DNA from: CAVXDY01 sp963721335
GTDB lineage: Bacteria > Actinomycetota > Thermoleophilia > Miltoncostaeales > Miltoncostaeaceae
Length of the DNA stretch: 64,000 nucleotides
NCBI GenBank assembly: GCA_963721335.1
Contig: CAVRIV010000004.1
Location: 30,247 to 94,246, forward strand
Direction of reading: 5' to 3'
Shown here: one piece after another, positions 41,384 to 50,498 of the stretch
Layout: each line of letters begins with the position of its first letter
Position numbering within the stretch: the stretch's first letter is position 1
Program-made: the position numbers and the translations under genes
Notes under the pieces: generated by a model
Told to the model about the DNA's origin: nothing
The model's database searches: none
Seen by the model: the letters and a program-made list of their open reading frames with translations, nothing else

Positions 41384-43826
41384 GTGCGCGATCGTCGGTG
41401 GGCTCGTCGTTGGTGGGTCCTGGGGCTCAGCGCCTGCGCTGCGGGGCTGGCCGCGTCGATCGTCCTCACGCCCAGGGTCATCGGCAACCAGATCGGGCCG
41501 CCGACGGACCTCTCCTTCCTGAACGTCGTGGAGGGCGGGACCGTGGACCATGCCGGCGACCACCTCGCGGCGACGCCCGAGGCGACGGCCCGGGCCGCCG
41601 CGAGGAAGCGCTACTGCGCGCAGGAATCCTGGCGCGCCGAACACGAGGCCTTCTGCCCCGAGGACGCGCCGACTCCCCGCGAGGCCCGCACGATCCAGGC
41701 CGCGGGCCTCACGCAGAGCCCCCTCTCGACGACCGAGGCCGACGGCTCTCTGGGGTCCCCTCCTGCACATCCCCACCACCGCCATCCACGCCGTGCTGAT
41801 GCACACGGGCAAGGTGCTCTGGTTCTCCCAGCCCAAGTATCCGACCGAGCAGGACGCGACCGACGGCGGCACGGCACACGTGTGGGACCCGGCGACCAAC
41901 ACCACCAGGTCGGTGCCCCCGCCGAGCGTGACCTATCCCGTGAGCGGACCTGGTGGCGCGACCGCGACCCGCCCGGCCAACCTCTGGTGCGCGGGCCAGA
42001 CCCTTCTCTCCGACGGCCGCGTGCTGGTCGTCGGCGGCAACCTGGAGTACCCCGAGGACACCGGCACCGGCAGCGGCAACGGAGCCGGCAACGGCTTCAA
42101 GGGCGCGCCCTGGGTGATGACCTTCGATCCCGTCACCGAGACGTGGACCAGGTACCAGGACATGCCCCACGGGCGCTGGTACCCCACGCTCACCGAGCTG
42201 CCCGACGGGCGCGTCCTGATCGTGGGCGGATGGGACGAGACGGGGGGGCGGGACAACGGAGGGGCCGCCCAGCCGGCCCTCATGGACAACGACCAGGACG
42301 TCGAGGTGTTCGACCCCGCGACGCCCGCCGGCGGCCAGGCCACGACCGTGGTGAGCAAGCTTCCCCCCGACGGTCCCGGCCAGCCGACGCCGTATCCGGA
42401 CCACCGGGGCCTGGGCCTCTACCCGCACGTGTTCGTCCTGCCGAGCACCACGACCCTGGGCGCGGGCGGCGACAAGGTGCTGGTGGCCGGGCCCACCCGG
42501 TACGACTCGGCCGTCATCGACACCACCAGCTGGGTCTGGACAGATGTGGTCTCGGTGCATCCGGACGGCGGCGAGCCCCGACTCTCGCAGGATCGCGCGT
42601 GGGGCACGGCGTGGCTCGCCCCATCCGACACCAACGGCTCGACGAGCGTGGTGCTGCTGGGCGGGGCGGACACCGCCGGCGTCGCGCCCGGCCCGGGAGC
42701 CGCTCCCCCGGCCGTCGGCACGTCCGAGACCCTCGACCTCGATCTGGCGATTACCGACCCGGCCTCGGGCTGGAAGCTGGGCGTCACGCCCGACCTCAAC
42801 ATCGGCCGGGGCCACTTCAACACCACGCTCCTGCCGGACGGCTCGATCCTCAGCAACGGAGGCGGCTACGGCCGCCGGGACAACACCCTCTACGCCGACC
42901 CGGTCTACGAGGCCGAGCTGCTCACCCCCGGGAGCCCCACGTGGCGCGACGTGGGCATCGAGGCCGACGCCCGCACGTACCACTCCACGGCACTGCTTCT
43001 GCCCGACGGCTCCGTTCTCTCGGCGGGCGATGACCGCGACATCGCTCCCGAGCACATCACGGCCGCCAACCGCACGGCTCAGGTCTACAGCCCGCCGTAC
43101 CTGTTCGCCGGTGCCCGACCCACGATCACGTCGATCCCCGTGAACGTCGACTACGACGCGTCCTTCGTCGTCGGGGTGGGGGGCGATCCGGCGGACGTCA
43201 CGCATGCGGCGCTGGTCCGGCCGGGGGCGGTGACCCATGCCAACAACATGTCCCAACAGGTCATCGAGCTGCCCGTCACCGCCGAGCCGGGCGGGCTCGG
43301 TCTGCGGTCTCCTCTGGATGCGACGGTGGCGCCGCCGGGCTACTACATGCTCTTCGTGCAGAACGCGGCCGGGGCCATGTCGGTCGGACGATGGATCCAT
43401 GTCGGTCCGCCCTTGCCGGTCCCGCCGCCGCCGGCGGCCACGGAGACCACGCCGACCCCCGTCCCGCCCGTGGTCGTCCCGAAGGACCGCACGGCGCCGA
43501 AGGCGACCGTGACCGCCGTGCGGGCCCGTCTTCGCGTTCGTGCCGTGGCCGTGCGCCTGAAGCTGCGCAGCAGCGAGCGCGGCTCGGTGCGGGTGAGCGT
43601 GGCCGGCGTGGGCAGGGGCTCGAGGGTGACCCTGGCGCGCCGCTGGCGAGCGGCCACCGGGCTGGAGGCCGCGCGCACGAGGTCGCTGGTGATCACCGCC
43701 CACCTCGGCGGGCGCGTCGCGCCCCGGCGCCTGCGCGTGACGCTGCGCGTCATGGACCGCGCGGGCAACGTCCGCCGGATCGTGCGGGTGGTCTCGCTGG
43801 TGCGCGTCTCAGCGCCGCGATCGTGA
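41384..43826 (+). pseudogene. glxA: GlxA-like radical-copper (galactose oxidase-type) oxidase, one +1 shift
   Basis: Extracellular copper-radical oxidase. A signal anchor (WVLGLSACAAGLAASIVLTP) leads to a Kelch propeller and a DUF1929 domain. The copper/Cys-Tyr site is complete: Cys in NLWCAGQTLL, Tyr in GRWYPTLTEL, Tyr-His in ARTYHSTALL and His in AVTHANNMSQQ. A Pro-rich linker and a basic C-terminal domain of about 110 residues are added. One extra base near 41749 splits the anchor part from the propeller; removing it yields 813 residues. It sits between GH6 and CslA-like genes as in Streptomyces, where GlxA oxidises the glucan made by CslA. Confidence 0.88.
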
Positions 43827-43884
43827 AGTAGCGGCGGGCTCGCGCCGATAAGCGGCCGAGGCCCAATTTCCGAGAAAGGCACGG

Positions 43885-45873
43885 ATGCCACCCCAGACAA
43901 CCGAACTGACGCCGGACGCCCGTTACGCCTCGGTCGGACGGCCGGGACTGATGCCGGCCGACCGCCGCGCTCAGGCGCTGGCGCTCGCGGCTCTGGCGGC
44001 CGGTCTTCTGTACCTGGCGTGGCGCTGGGGCTGGACGCTGGATACCGGCTCGCTGTGGATCGGCCTACCGCTCGTCCTCGCCGAGACCTATGGCCTCGTG
44101 ATGATGGGCCTGCTGTCGTTCTCGTGCTGGCGCCTGGCCCACCGGCCGCTGCCGCCGCCGCTCCCGGGCCGGGAGGTCGCCGTCCTCGTCGCCACCTTCG
44201 ACGAGTCCGAGGAGGTGCTGCGGCCCACGGTCCTCGGCGCCCTGGCGCTCCGGCACGAGCCGACCCCCGTGGTGTGGGTGCTCGACGACGGCGCCCGCCC
44301 ATGGGTGCGCTTCATGTGCGAGGACCTGGGCGCCCGCTACCTCTCCCGGCCCGCTCCGCGCCGCAACGCCAAGGCGGGCAACCTCAATCACGCCCTCGCG
44401 GTGGTGGAGGCCGAGTTCCTGGTCACCCTCGACGCCGACCACGTCCCTCGCCCGGAGCTGCTCGAGCTGAGCCTCGGCTATCTCGCGGATCCGAAGGTCG
44501 CGGTCGTCCAGGGGCCGCAGGCCTTCTACAACCGCGGCTTCCAGCATCCCCGCGACGACGGCGACCCGCTCTACAACGACCAGAGCATCTTCTTCGACGT
44601 CATCTCCCGCGGGAAGGACCGTCACAACGCGGCCTTCTGGTGCGGCTGCCCGACGGTCATCCGGCGCGAGGCGCTGGTCTCGGTGGGCGGGGTGGCCACG
44701 GAGACGGTCGTCGAGGACGCGCACACCACCCTGCGGCTGCACAAGGCCGGCTGGCGCACCGTGTTCCAGCCCCGTGTGCTCGCCCTGGGCCTGGCGCCGG
44801 AGGACATCGCGGCCTACATCGTCCAGCGGAGCCGCTGGGCCCGCGGCTCGCTGCAGATGCTGCGGCGCAGCTTCCCGTTGCTCGCGCGGGGGCTCACCTG
44901 GCGCCAGCGGCTGGAGTACATGGCGAGCACCCTCCACTTCCTCGAGGGGCCGCAGCGGGTCATCGCCTTCCTGATCCCATCGCTCGTGCTCCTCACGGGC
45001 GTCACTCCGATCGACAGCAGCCCCCTTCTCTACGCCACCCTGTTCTTCCCCCAGTTCGTCCTGATGCCGCTCACCTCGTGGGCCATCACCCGCGGCCGCT
45101 ACCGGCTCCTCGACGGCGAGCGCTACTCGATCGTGCGGATGGAGGGCTACCTCCGCGCCACGCGAGCGCTCGTGCGCGGCGGCGGGGCGAAGTTCACCGT
45201 CACCCCGAAGGGGGCCCGCGCCGAGGCCTCGGTCGCGCGCGCCCTCCGGCTGCCGATCTTCCTGGCGGTCCTCACCGGCGCGGCGCTGGCCTACCAGGTC
45301 GTCGCTCAGACCCTCCTGCTCCCCGGAGTGCTCAGCCCCGGCGCCTACGTCGTCACCACCGTGTGGGCCCTGCTCAACATCGCGATCATCTGCTGGGTCG
45401 TCGCCTGGGCGCGCGGCGTGCACCACCGGCGCCGCAGCCACCGGTTCCCCGTGGCCCTCGAGGCCGCCTACGCGGCCGACGCTCGCGGGCGGCCGACGCT
45501 GTCCGCCCGGGTCGAGGACCTCAGCCAGACCGGCGCCGGCGTGCGCGTGGTGGAGCCGGCCGAGCTGGGATCGCGGCTGCGGTTGGTGCTTCTGCTGGAC
45601 GACGGCCCCGTGGACGTGGTCGGCACGGTCGCCGCGGTGCGCCCGCTGGGCGACGGCTGGCGCCTGGGCGTGGACTTCGAGCCCCTCCCGCCCGGAGTGG
45701 GCGACGCCATCGGCCGCTGGTGCTTCCTCCATCCCTTCGGCCCGGGCGCCGAGGTGCGCATCGCCGACGTGGGCCGCCCGCGCCGGGTGCCCATGGAGCA
45801 GCCCGCCACGCTCGCCCTCGCCGAGGTCGCCGCCACGCTGGCGAGGGAGTCCGGGGAGCCGTCCACCGGCTGA
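43885..45873 (+). CDS. cellulose synthase-like glycosyltransferase with PilZ domain (CslA/BcsA-type)
   Basis: Processive GT2 enzyme of 662 residues. Two N-terminal helices precede the catalytic loop with VLDDGARP (near 133), TLDADHVPRPELL (DxD, near 183), VVEDAHTTLRL (acid, near 275) and QRSRWARGSL (QxxRW, near 314). These are the residues that bind UDP-sugar and acceptor in cellulose synthases. Further helices follow to about 505. Then HHRRRSHRFPVALEAAY and RVEDLSQTGAG (residues about 510-605) form a PilZ domain, whose RxxxR and D/NxSxxG elements bind c-di-GMP. Cytoplasmic c-di-GMP should therefore switch synthesis. It follows the GlxA-like gene by 58 bp. Confidence 0.95.
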   Translation: MPPQTTELTPDARYASVGRPGLMPADRRAQALALAALAAGLLYLAWRWGWTLDTGSLWIGLPLVLAETYGLVMMGLLSFSCWRLAHRPLPPPLPGREVAVLVATFDESEEVLRPTVLGALALRHEPTPVVWVLDDGARPWVRFMCEDLGARYLSRPAPRRNAKAGNLNHALAVVEAEFLVTLDADHVPRPELLELSLGYLADPKVAVVQGPQAFYNRGFQHPRDDGDPLYNDQSIFFDVISRGKDRHNAAFWCGCPTVIRREALVSVGGVATETVVEDAHTTLRLHKAGWRTVFQPRVLALGLAPEDIAAYIVQRSRWARGSLQMLRRSFPLLARGLTWRQRLEYMASTLHFLEGPQRVIAFLIPSLVLLTGVTPIDSSPLLYATLFFPQFVLMPLTSWAITRGRYRLLDGERYSIVRMEGYLRATRALVRGGGAKFTVTPKGARAEASVARALRLPIFLAVLTGAALAYQVVAQTLLLPGVLSPGAYVVTTVWALLNIAIICWVVAWARGVHHRRRSHRFPVALEAAYAADARGRPTLSARVEDLSQTGAGVRVVEPAELGSRLRLVLLLDDGPVDVVGTVAAVRPLGDGWRLGVDFEPLPPGVGDAIGRWCFLHPFGPGAEVRIADVGRPRRVPMEQPATLALAEVAATLARESGEPSTG

Positions 45874-45904
45874 GGGCGCCCCATCGGCTACCCTTGCCGC
45901 GACC

Positions 45905-45978
45905 CGGGACGTAGCGCAGCCTGGTAGCGCACCGCCTTTGGGTGGCGGGGGTCGGCGGTTCGAATCCGCCCGTCCCGA
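45905..45978 (+). tRNA. tRNA-Pro (anticodon UGG)
   Basis: Cloverleaf with acceptor CGGGACG/CGTCCCG, D-arm GCGC...GCGC, anticodon loop CTTTGGG (anticodon TGG), and T-arm GGCGGTTCGAATCCGCC. The discriminator is A; CCA is not encoded. Confidence 0.96.
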
Positions 45979-45996
45979 TGGGGTTCTCAGGGGTGC

Positions 45997-48294
45997 TCAG
46001 CAGATCGTGGGGCCGAACGAGCGCGAGTTGTTGCTCTCGTTCAGCTCGCTGACCTGGCCCGCCGAGTCGGCGGTCGCGCTGTAGACGCCGCCGTCGCGGC
46101 AGGCCTGGATCGCCGGCTGGGTGATCGACTGGCCCTGGGCGAGGCCCGGGAACTTGAAGCTGCCGACGAAGTCGGCCGAGACGAGGAAGGGGCCCGCGGG
46201 TCCGGTGCCGGAGTTGGAGACCGTGAAGCCGCTGCGGTCGAAGGCCGTGATGCTCAGGTCCGGGACGCCGGGCCCCGGCGAGGGCGACGGCGCGATGGTC
46301 GCCACCGAGGGGAAGAACGTCTGCAGCTTCCAGGACAGGCGCGCCTTCTCGCCGTCGCCGAGCCGGCCGCCGTAGGCGCTGCCGCCCACCGCGTCGCCGG
46401 TGCGGAGGGGCGCCCCGGGAGCGTAGGCGAGCGCGGCGTCCTGGCGACGGTCCAGGGAGTTGATGTCGGTGTGGTCGTGGTCGCCGCGGATCGGCGCGTC
46501 CTGCTCCCAGAGCTGCAGGAACACCGGGGCCTCGCGCCCGGTCGCGGGCGGCGCCGTGAAGCGAGGCGCGCGGAACTCGCGGCTGTTGTCCTCCAGCCAG
46601 CGGTCGATCTTGTCGTTGGAGTAGACCAGGCGGTCGTTGACCCAGATCGACGCCCCGCCGAGCCGCCAGCCGCCCGCGACGCCGTCGCGCGACTTCTCGA
46701 TCTGGAGGAAGCGGATGTTGCCCGTGGTGAGCTCGTCCGCGACCGCGTCGTCGATCGGCACGCTGTAGGTGTCGTTGTCGCCGCGCTCGAAGTCGTCGTA
46801 GACGCGCTTGTCGAGGGCGAAGCGCCGCGTGTCGCTGATGCGCAGGTAGACGTCGTCGTTCGTGCCCGCGAAGCGGACGTCGCCGGTGCGGATCCGCACG
46901 CGGATCGAGGTGAGCGGAGTGCCGAAGCTCTGCCCGAACGGGAACGCCTTGAGGAAGGTGAAGGGGTAGTTGGGGAGCGTGAAGCGGAAGGAGTCGCGGG
47001 AGTTGATCACGCCCGAGATGTAGCGCTGCCCGCCGATCCTCGCGCGGGTGAAGAGGTCGGCGTCGCCGGGGATGTCGAGGTTGTCGATCTCGGCCATCGA
47101 GGTCACCTGCAGGCGCACGAACTGGGTGGCCCGCTGCAGCGCCTGGGTCGGGGGCACGACGAGGCCCGGGCCGGGGGCGTCTCCCTGCACCCGGACGATG
47201 TTCTGCTCGAAGAGCCGGCGCATCTGGCTCTTCACCAGGACCGGCTCGAAGTAGTCGATCACCGCCCCGCGCAGGTCGATGAGGTTGCCGCCGGGCCCGT
47301 TGCGGTCGCCGCAGCTCAGCGTCGAGAGGCTCGGGTTGCAGGCCTCGCCGTTGCCCTGCCAGTGGCCGGACGCGAAGGAGATGTTCAGGGCGCCCTTCTG
47401 GTCCTTGGCCAGCAGCGCCGGCGCGTTCGCGAGCCTCATCGTCCGCGCCCACAGCGCCTCGTCGGCCACGTGGGCGCGGATCGCCTGCACCCACGCACGG
47501 GTGGCGAAGTAGGACGCGAGGTACGCCTCCAGGTAGAGCGGCCGCCCCGGCCAGTCCTTCGCGTTGAAGCGGGTGAGGCTGGTGTTGCCGTCGGCGTTCC
47601 AGCCGCCGTGGTTGCGGGGGATGCCGATGCTGCCGCCGGTGTAGATGTTCTCGGCCGAGCGCACGGGCGCCGGCACGTCGAACCAGGTCGGCGTGCGGCC
47701 GAACCCGTCCGCCGGCCAGTCCGGGCCCTGCGCGCCCGGGACTCCGAGGGGCTCGAGCCAGTTGGTGTGGGAGTAGAAGTCCTGCACCTGGTGGAGGCTG
47801 ATCCCGATCACGCTGAGCAGCTGCACCGGGTCCTTGGTCTCGCGCACCAGGGCGCCGACGCTGCGCTGCAGGCGCTCCCACTCGGCCGTCAGCGCCGCCG
47901 AGTTCGAGAGCACCTTGTTGGTGGCGTCGAAGTGCGACCGGTCGGCGGCGTTGACGACGGCGATGGGCCACTTGTTGATCGCCACCAGGACCCCGTTGGC
48001 GCCCGAGCCGGGGCCGAGCCCGAGCCCGATCAGCTCCTTGAACGCCCCGGCGTGGCCGGAGAAGGGGATCGACTCGGCGTTCTCGTAGAGGTCGACGAAC
48101 CAGTTGCTGACCTGCGCCGACTGGATCGAGGTGTCGTTGAAGCCCTCGGCCGCCAGGGCGTCGCGCGTGATGTCGAAGTGCGGGCCGGTGTCGTAGGCCC
48201 CCGCGGTGGGTGCGACGGCGAGGCACAGCGCGGCCGCGGCGACGGCGGCGGCGCGCCGGATCGCGCGGAGGCGTCGATGCGGGGCTCGTGGCAA
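45997..48294 (-). CDS. secreted zinc phospholipase C-like protein with PLAT- and CARDB-like domains
   Basis: A 765-residue exported protein. A signal peptide (AAAVAAAALCLAVAPTAGAYD) is followed by an all-helical domain of the alpha-toxin/HET-C/VWA7 type. It starts TGPHFDITRDALAAEGF and contains SVIGISLHQVQDFYSHTNWLE, whose His and Asp residues resemble zinc ligands of phospholipase C. A strand-rich middle part includes LTSIRVRIRTGDVRFAGTND (PLAT/lipoxygenase-like, lipid or Ca2+ binding). The end is a CARDB-like fold (PDLSITAFDRSGFTVSNSG ... QVSELNESNNSR). It may act on membranes; activity is untested inference. Confidence 0.75.
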   Translation of the reverse strand: MPRAPHRRLRAIRRAAAVAAAALCLAVAPTAGAYDTGPHFDITRDALAAEGFNDTSIQSAQVSNWFVDLYENAESIPFSGHAGAFKELIGLGLGPGSGANGVLVAINKWPIAVVNAADRSHFDATNKVLSNSAALTAEWERLQRSVGALVRETKDPVQLLSVIGISLHQVQDFYSHTNWLEPLGVPGAQGPDWPADGFGRTPTWFDVPAPVRSAENIYTGGSIGIPRNHGGWNADGNTSLTRFNAKDWPGRPLYLEAYLASYFATRAWVQAIRAHVADEALWARTMRLANAPALLAKDQKGALNISFASGHWQGNGEACNPSLSTLSCGDRNGPGGNLIDLRGAVIDYFEPVLVKSQMRRLFEQNIVRVQGDAPGPGLVVPPTQALQRATQFVRLQVTSMAEIDNLDIPGDADLFTRARIGGQRYISGVINSRDSFRFTLPNYPFTFLKAFPFGQSFGTPLTSIRVRIRTGDVRFAGTNDDVYLRISDTRRFALDKRVYDDFERGDNDTYSVPIDDAVADELTTGNIRFLQIEKSRDGVAGGWRLGGASIWVNDRLVYSNDKIDRWLEDNSREFRAPRFTAPPATGREAPVFLQLWEQDAPIRGDHDHTDINSLDRRQDAALAYAPGAPLRTGDAVGGSAYGGRLGDGEKARLSWKLQTFFPSVATIAPSPSPGPGVPDLSITAFDRSGFTVSNSGTGPAGPFLVSADFVGSFKFPGLAQGQSITQPAIQACRDGGVYSATADSAGQVSELNESNNSRSFGPTIC

Positions 48295-48346
48295 GGCGCG
48301 AGTCTAAGCCGGGACGTCGCGCCCGGTCCAGATCCTGACGTCGGGC

Positions 48347-48733
48347 CTAATCCATGAGGCCGAAGAGCGTCGCCGCGTCCCAGTAGACGCGCTCCTCCTC
48401 GATCAACCCGTCCCGGAGCCGGTAGACGCCCACCCCGGGGAGGGAGATGTCCCGGCCGCTCGCCTCGAGACCGGGGATGTCGCCGGTGTGGGTTCCGCGG
48501 TAGGTCCATTCCAGGATGGCGGTCTCGCCCTGCTCGATCAGGCCGCGCACGTCGAGCACGCAGTCCGGGACGGCGGTCATGTAGTTCTGCGCCTGGGCTG
48601 CGATCGCGTCGCGCCCCTCCAGCCGCGCGCCGGGCTTGGCGTACTCCACTCGCACGCCGTCGGGCGTGAACGCGGCGGCGACGCGTCCGCCGTCGCGCGA
48701 GTTCCAGCCGTCGATGAGTGCCTGCAGCGACAT
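48347..48733 (-). CDS. SnoaL-like/NTF2-fold protein
   Basis: A 128-residue alpha+beta-barrel protein of the ketosteroid-isomerase-like superfamily. Typical elements are LIDGWNSRDGGRVAAAFTPDGVRVEY at the start, EGRDAIAAQAQNYMTAVPD, and the strands ILEWTYRGTHTG and VGVYRLRDGLIEEERVYWD. Such proteins are isomerases, dehydratases or ligand carriers; the substrate is unknown. The ATG has a GGAGGAG ribosome binding site. Confidence 0.85.
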   Translation of the reverse strand: MSLQALIDGWNSRDGGRVAAAFTPDGVRVEYAKPGARLEGRDAIAAQAQNYMTAVPDCVLDVRGLIEQGETAILEWTYRGTHTGDIPGLEASGRDISLPGVGVYRLRDGLIEEERVYWDAATLFGLMD

Positions 48734-48855
48734 GCCCGCTCCTCCTCGCTCACCTGGCCGCGGCGTCTCCACGGCGCAGCAACCCGAGCCTCCAGCGACC
48801 GGGTGCCGGCACGCAAGCCTCGGGAGCCCTCCGTCCCGGAGTGCGAGCCCGGGCC

Positions 48856-49158
48856 TCAGTCCCCGAGGCGCTCCATCATGTCGCGGTCCACGAGGTCGGC
48901 GTACTCCTGATGGCGCTCGATGTAGGCGGCGATGAAGGGGCACAACGGGATCACCGGCTCGCCCAGCTCGCGCGCGGCGTCGAGCGCTCCGCGGGCGAGC
49001 GCCGAGCCGAGGCCCCGCCCCTCGAAGGCGGGGTCGATCTCGGTGTGGACGAAGACGATTCTCCCGCCGCGCTTCTGATACCGGGCGAAGCCGGCCACGA
49101 CGCCGTCGACGACGACCTCGAAGCGGCGCCGCTCGGGGTTGTCGCGCACCTCGGTCAC
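48856..49158 (-). CDS. YjdJ-type small GNAT N-acetyltransferase
   Basis: A 100-residue minimal GNAT fold (COG2388-like). It contains NPERRRFEVVVDGVVAGFARYQKRGGRIVFVHTEIDPAFEGRGLGSALARGALDAAR (given here only as the core order), where the GRGLGSAL loop binds acetyl-CoA, then PLCPFIAAYIERHQEYADL. The GTG start overlaps the stop of the upstream glycolipid-binding family gene (GTGA, 49155-49158). The substrate is unknown. Confidence 0.88.
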   Translation of the reverse strand: MTEVRDNPERRRFEVVVDGVVAGFARYQKRGGRIVFVHTEIDPAFEGRGLGSALARGALDAARELGEPVIPLCPFIAAYIERHQEYADLVDRDMMERLGD

Positions 49159-49793
49159 GGCGCGACCCGCCGCGCGAGCTCGGGGTAGACGACCACGAGG
49201 CCGTCCGGGTCGAGCTGGAGGTCGGCCTGGAATCCCTCGTCCACCCCCAGGGAGATGAACCGCACGACCGAGGAGCCGTCCGGGTCGCGGCGCACGTGCT
49301 CGTAGCGCTGGGGATAGGCGATCACGCCGAGATCGGGCACCGAGACCCAGGCCATGAGGTAGTCGGCGCGGGCGGCTCCCTCGTGGAGGCGGTCCCGGCG
49401 GATCGGCAGCAGGTTGGTCAGGGGCGAGAGCCCCAGGTCGCAGTCGATCGCGCCCCGCAGGACGCCCGCGTCGCCCCCGGGCGGTCCCAGGGCGGGATCG
49501 CCCTCCGTGCGAGCGTCGATCGTCCACTCACCCTCCGCGCCCCGCGCCAGGCGCAGCGAGCGCTCCCAGCCGTCGCCGGCCACGTCGACCTCCAGGCTCT
49601 CGGTGACGAAGCCCGGGGCCGCGAGCCGGTAGTCGAGGCGGTAGGGGAGGGGATCGGCGCCGACCTGGGTCCCGCGGGCGTGGATGCCGTCCGCGTCGAG
49701 GTCGATCGTCACCGCCTCGGTGCGCCAGTCGTCGATCCCCTCCCACAGGACGAGGCGACCCGAGCGGCTCGGCGGGGGATCCGGCACGGTCAC
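49155..49793 (-). CDS. putative glycolipid-binding family protein (PF06475-like)
   Basis: A 212-residue soluble protein matching the family annotated as putative glycolipid-binding. It has a strand-rich N-terminus (LVLWEGIDDWRTEAVTIDLDADGIHARGTQVG), then YRLDYRLAAPGFVTESLEV, the conserved CDLGLSPLTNLLPIRRDRL and VSVPDLGVIAYPQRYEHV, ending in DPDGLVVVYPELARR. The function is not established experimentally as far as I know. GTG 49793 is preferred because longer extensions cross the divergent glutaredoxin-like promoter. It is translationally coupled to the GNAT gene downstream. Confidence 0.8.
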   Translation of the reverse strand: MTVPDPPPSRSGRLVLWEGIDDWRTEAVTIDLDADGIHARGTQVGADPLPYRLDYRLAAPGFVTESLEVDVAGDGWERSLRLARGAEGEWTIDARTEGDPALGPPGGDAGVLRGAIDCDLGLSPLTNLLPIRRDRLHEGAARADYLMAWVSVPDLGVIAYPQRYEHVRRDPDGSSVVRFISLGVDEGFQADLQLDPDGLVVVYPELARRVAP

Positions 49794-49844
49794 ACCGTAG
49801 CCGCGGCCGCAGGGTTCGGTCCCCGGTCGCGTAACCTGCTCGGC

Positions 49845-50177
49845 GTGTACCTCCTCCACCGCTGGAAGTGCCCATGGTGCGCCGCCGCGCGGCAGGGGAT
49901 CGAGAACGTCGGAGCCCCCGTCGAGCTGGTGGAGGTGCCCTACCCCCGCGAGGAGCGCGAGGCCGTGATGGCGGTGAGCGGACAGAGCCGCGTGCCGGTT
50001 CTCGTGGACGGGGACGAGGTGATCATCGGCTCCCGCCAGGTGGTGCGCCACGTCTACGCGCGGTACGGCGGCGGGGCCTTCGAGCGGTCGGTGGTCGAGC
50101 TCGACCAGGACATGATGGCCGAGGGTGACCTCACCAGCGACGCGTGCGAGCTACCCGGGCCCTCCGCCCGCGCATAG
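49845..50177 (+). CDS. glutaredoxin/GST-N-like thioredoxin-fold protein
   Basis: A 110-residue thioredoxin-fold protein starting YLLHRWKCPWCAAARQGIEN, which places the redox motif CPWC at the N-terminus of helix 1. It continues with VPVLVDGDEVIIGSRQVVRHVYARYG (cis-Pro loop and GST-like specificity segment) and an acidic C-terminal tail. It could be a glutaredoxin-like reductase using mycothiol or another thiol. Divergent from the glycolipid-binding family gene. Confidence 0.82.
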   Translation: MYLLHRWKCPWCAAARQGIENVGAPVELVEVPYPREEREAVMAVSGQSRVPVLVDGDEVIIGSRQVVRHVYARYGGGAFERSVVELDQDMMAEGDLTSDACELPGPSARA

Positions 50178-50245
50178 CCGGGATTTCGTTTGTGGCGCGG
50201 CCGATCGGGCAAGATGCGCTCTCACCCTTCTTGAAAGGACCCTGA

Positions 50246-50407
50246 ATGGCAGCCAGCGACAAACGCATCGGCGGGATCAGCATCGGCGGGATCCTCGTGA
50301 TTCTGGGCATCATCGTGGCGGTGTTCTGGAGCCTCCTGCTGGGTGTGATCATCGCCGTCGTCGGCCTGGTCGCCTTCGGCGGCTTCGTGCGGGGCAAGTG
50401 GTACTGA
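50246..50407 (+). CDS. small two-helix membrane protein
   Basis: A 53-residue protein with a strong ribosome binding site (AAAGGA) before ATG 50246. After a short polar start it has two closely spaced hydrophobic stretches (ISIGGILVILGIIVAVFW and LLLGVIIAVVGLVAFGGFV) and the tail RGKWY. Too short for a family call, but codon use, ribosome binding site and following terminator support a real gene. Confidence 0.65.
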   Translation: MAASDKRIGGISIGGILVILGIIVAVFWSLLLGVIIAVVGLVAFGGFVRGKWY

Positions 50408-50419
50408 GCGGGGCGCGCC

Positions 50420-50440
50420 GCCGCACCGCGCTGCGGCTTT
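50420..50440 (+). terminator. intrinsic terminator of the small membrane protein gene
   Basis: GCCGCA (50420-50425) and TGCGGC (50432-50437) form a 6-bp GC-rich stem with a 6-nt loop, followed at once by TTTCC. It begins 13 bp after the stop codon at 50407. Confidence 0.5.
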
Positions 50441-50498
50441 CCTCGATCTGAAACAGCGGATACGGGCATTGAGCCATTCCGCTTGGGAGAATCGCGCG

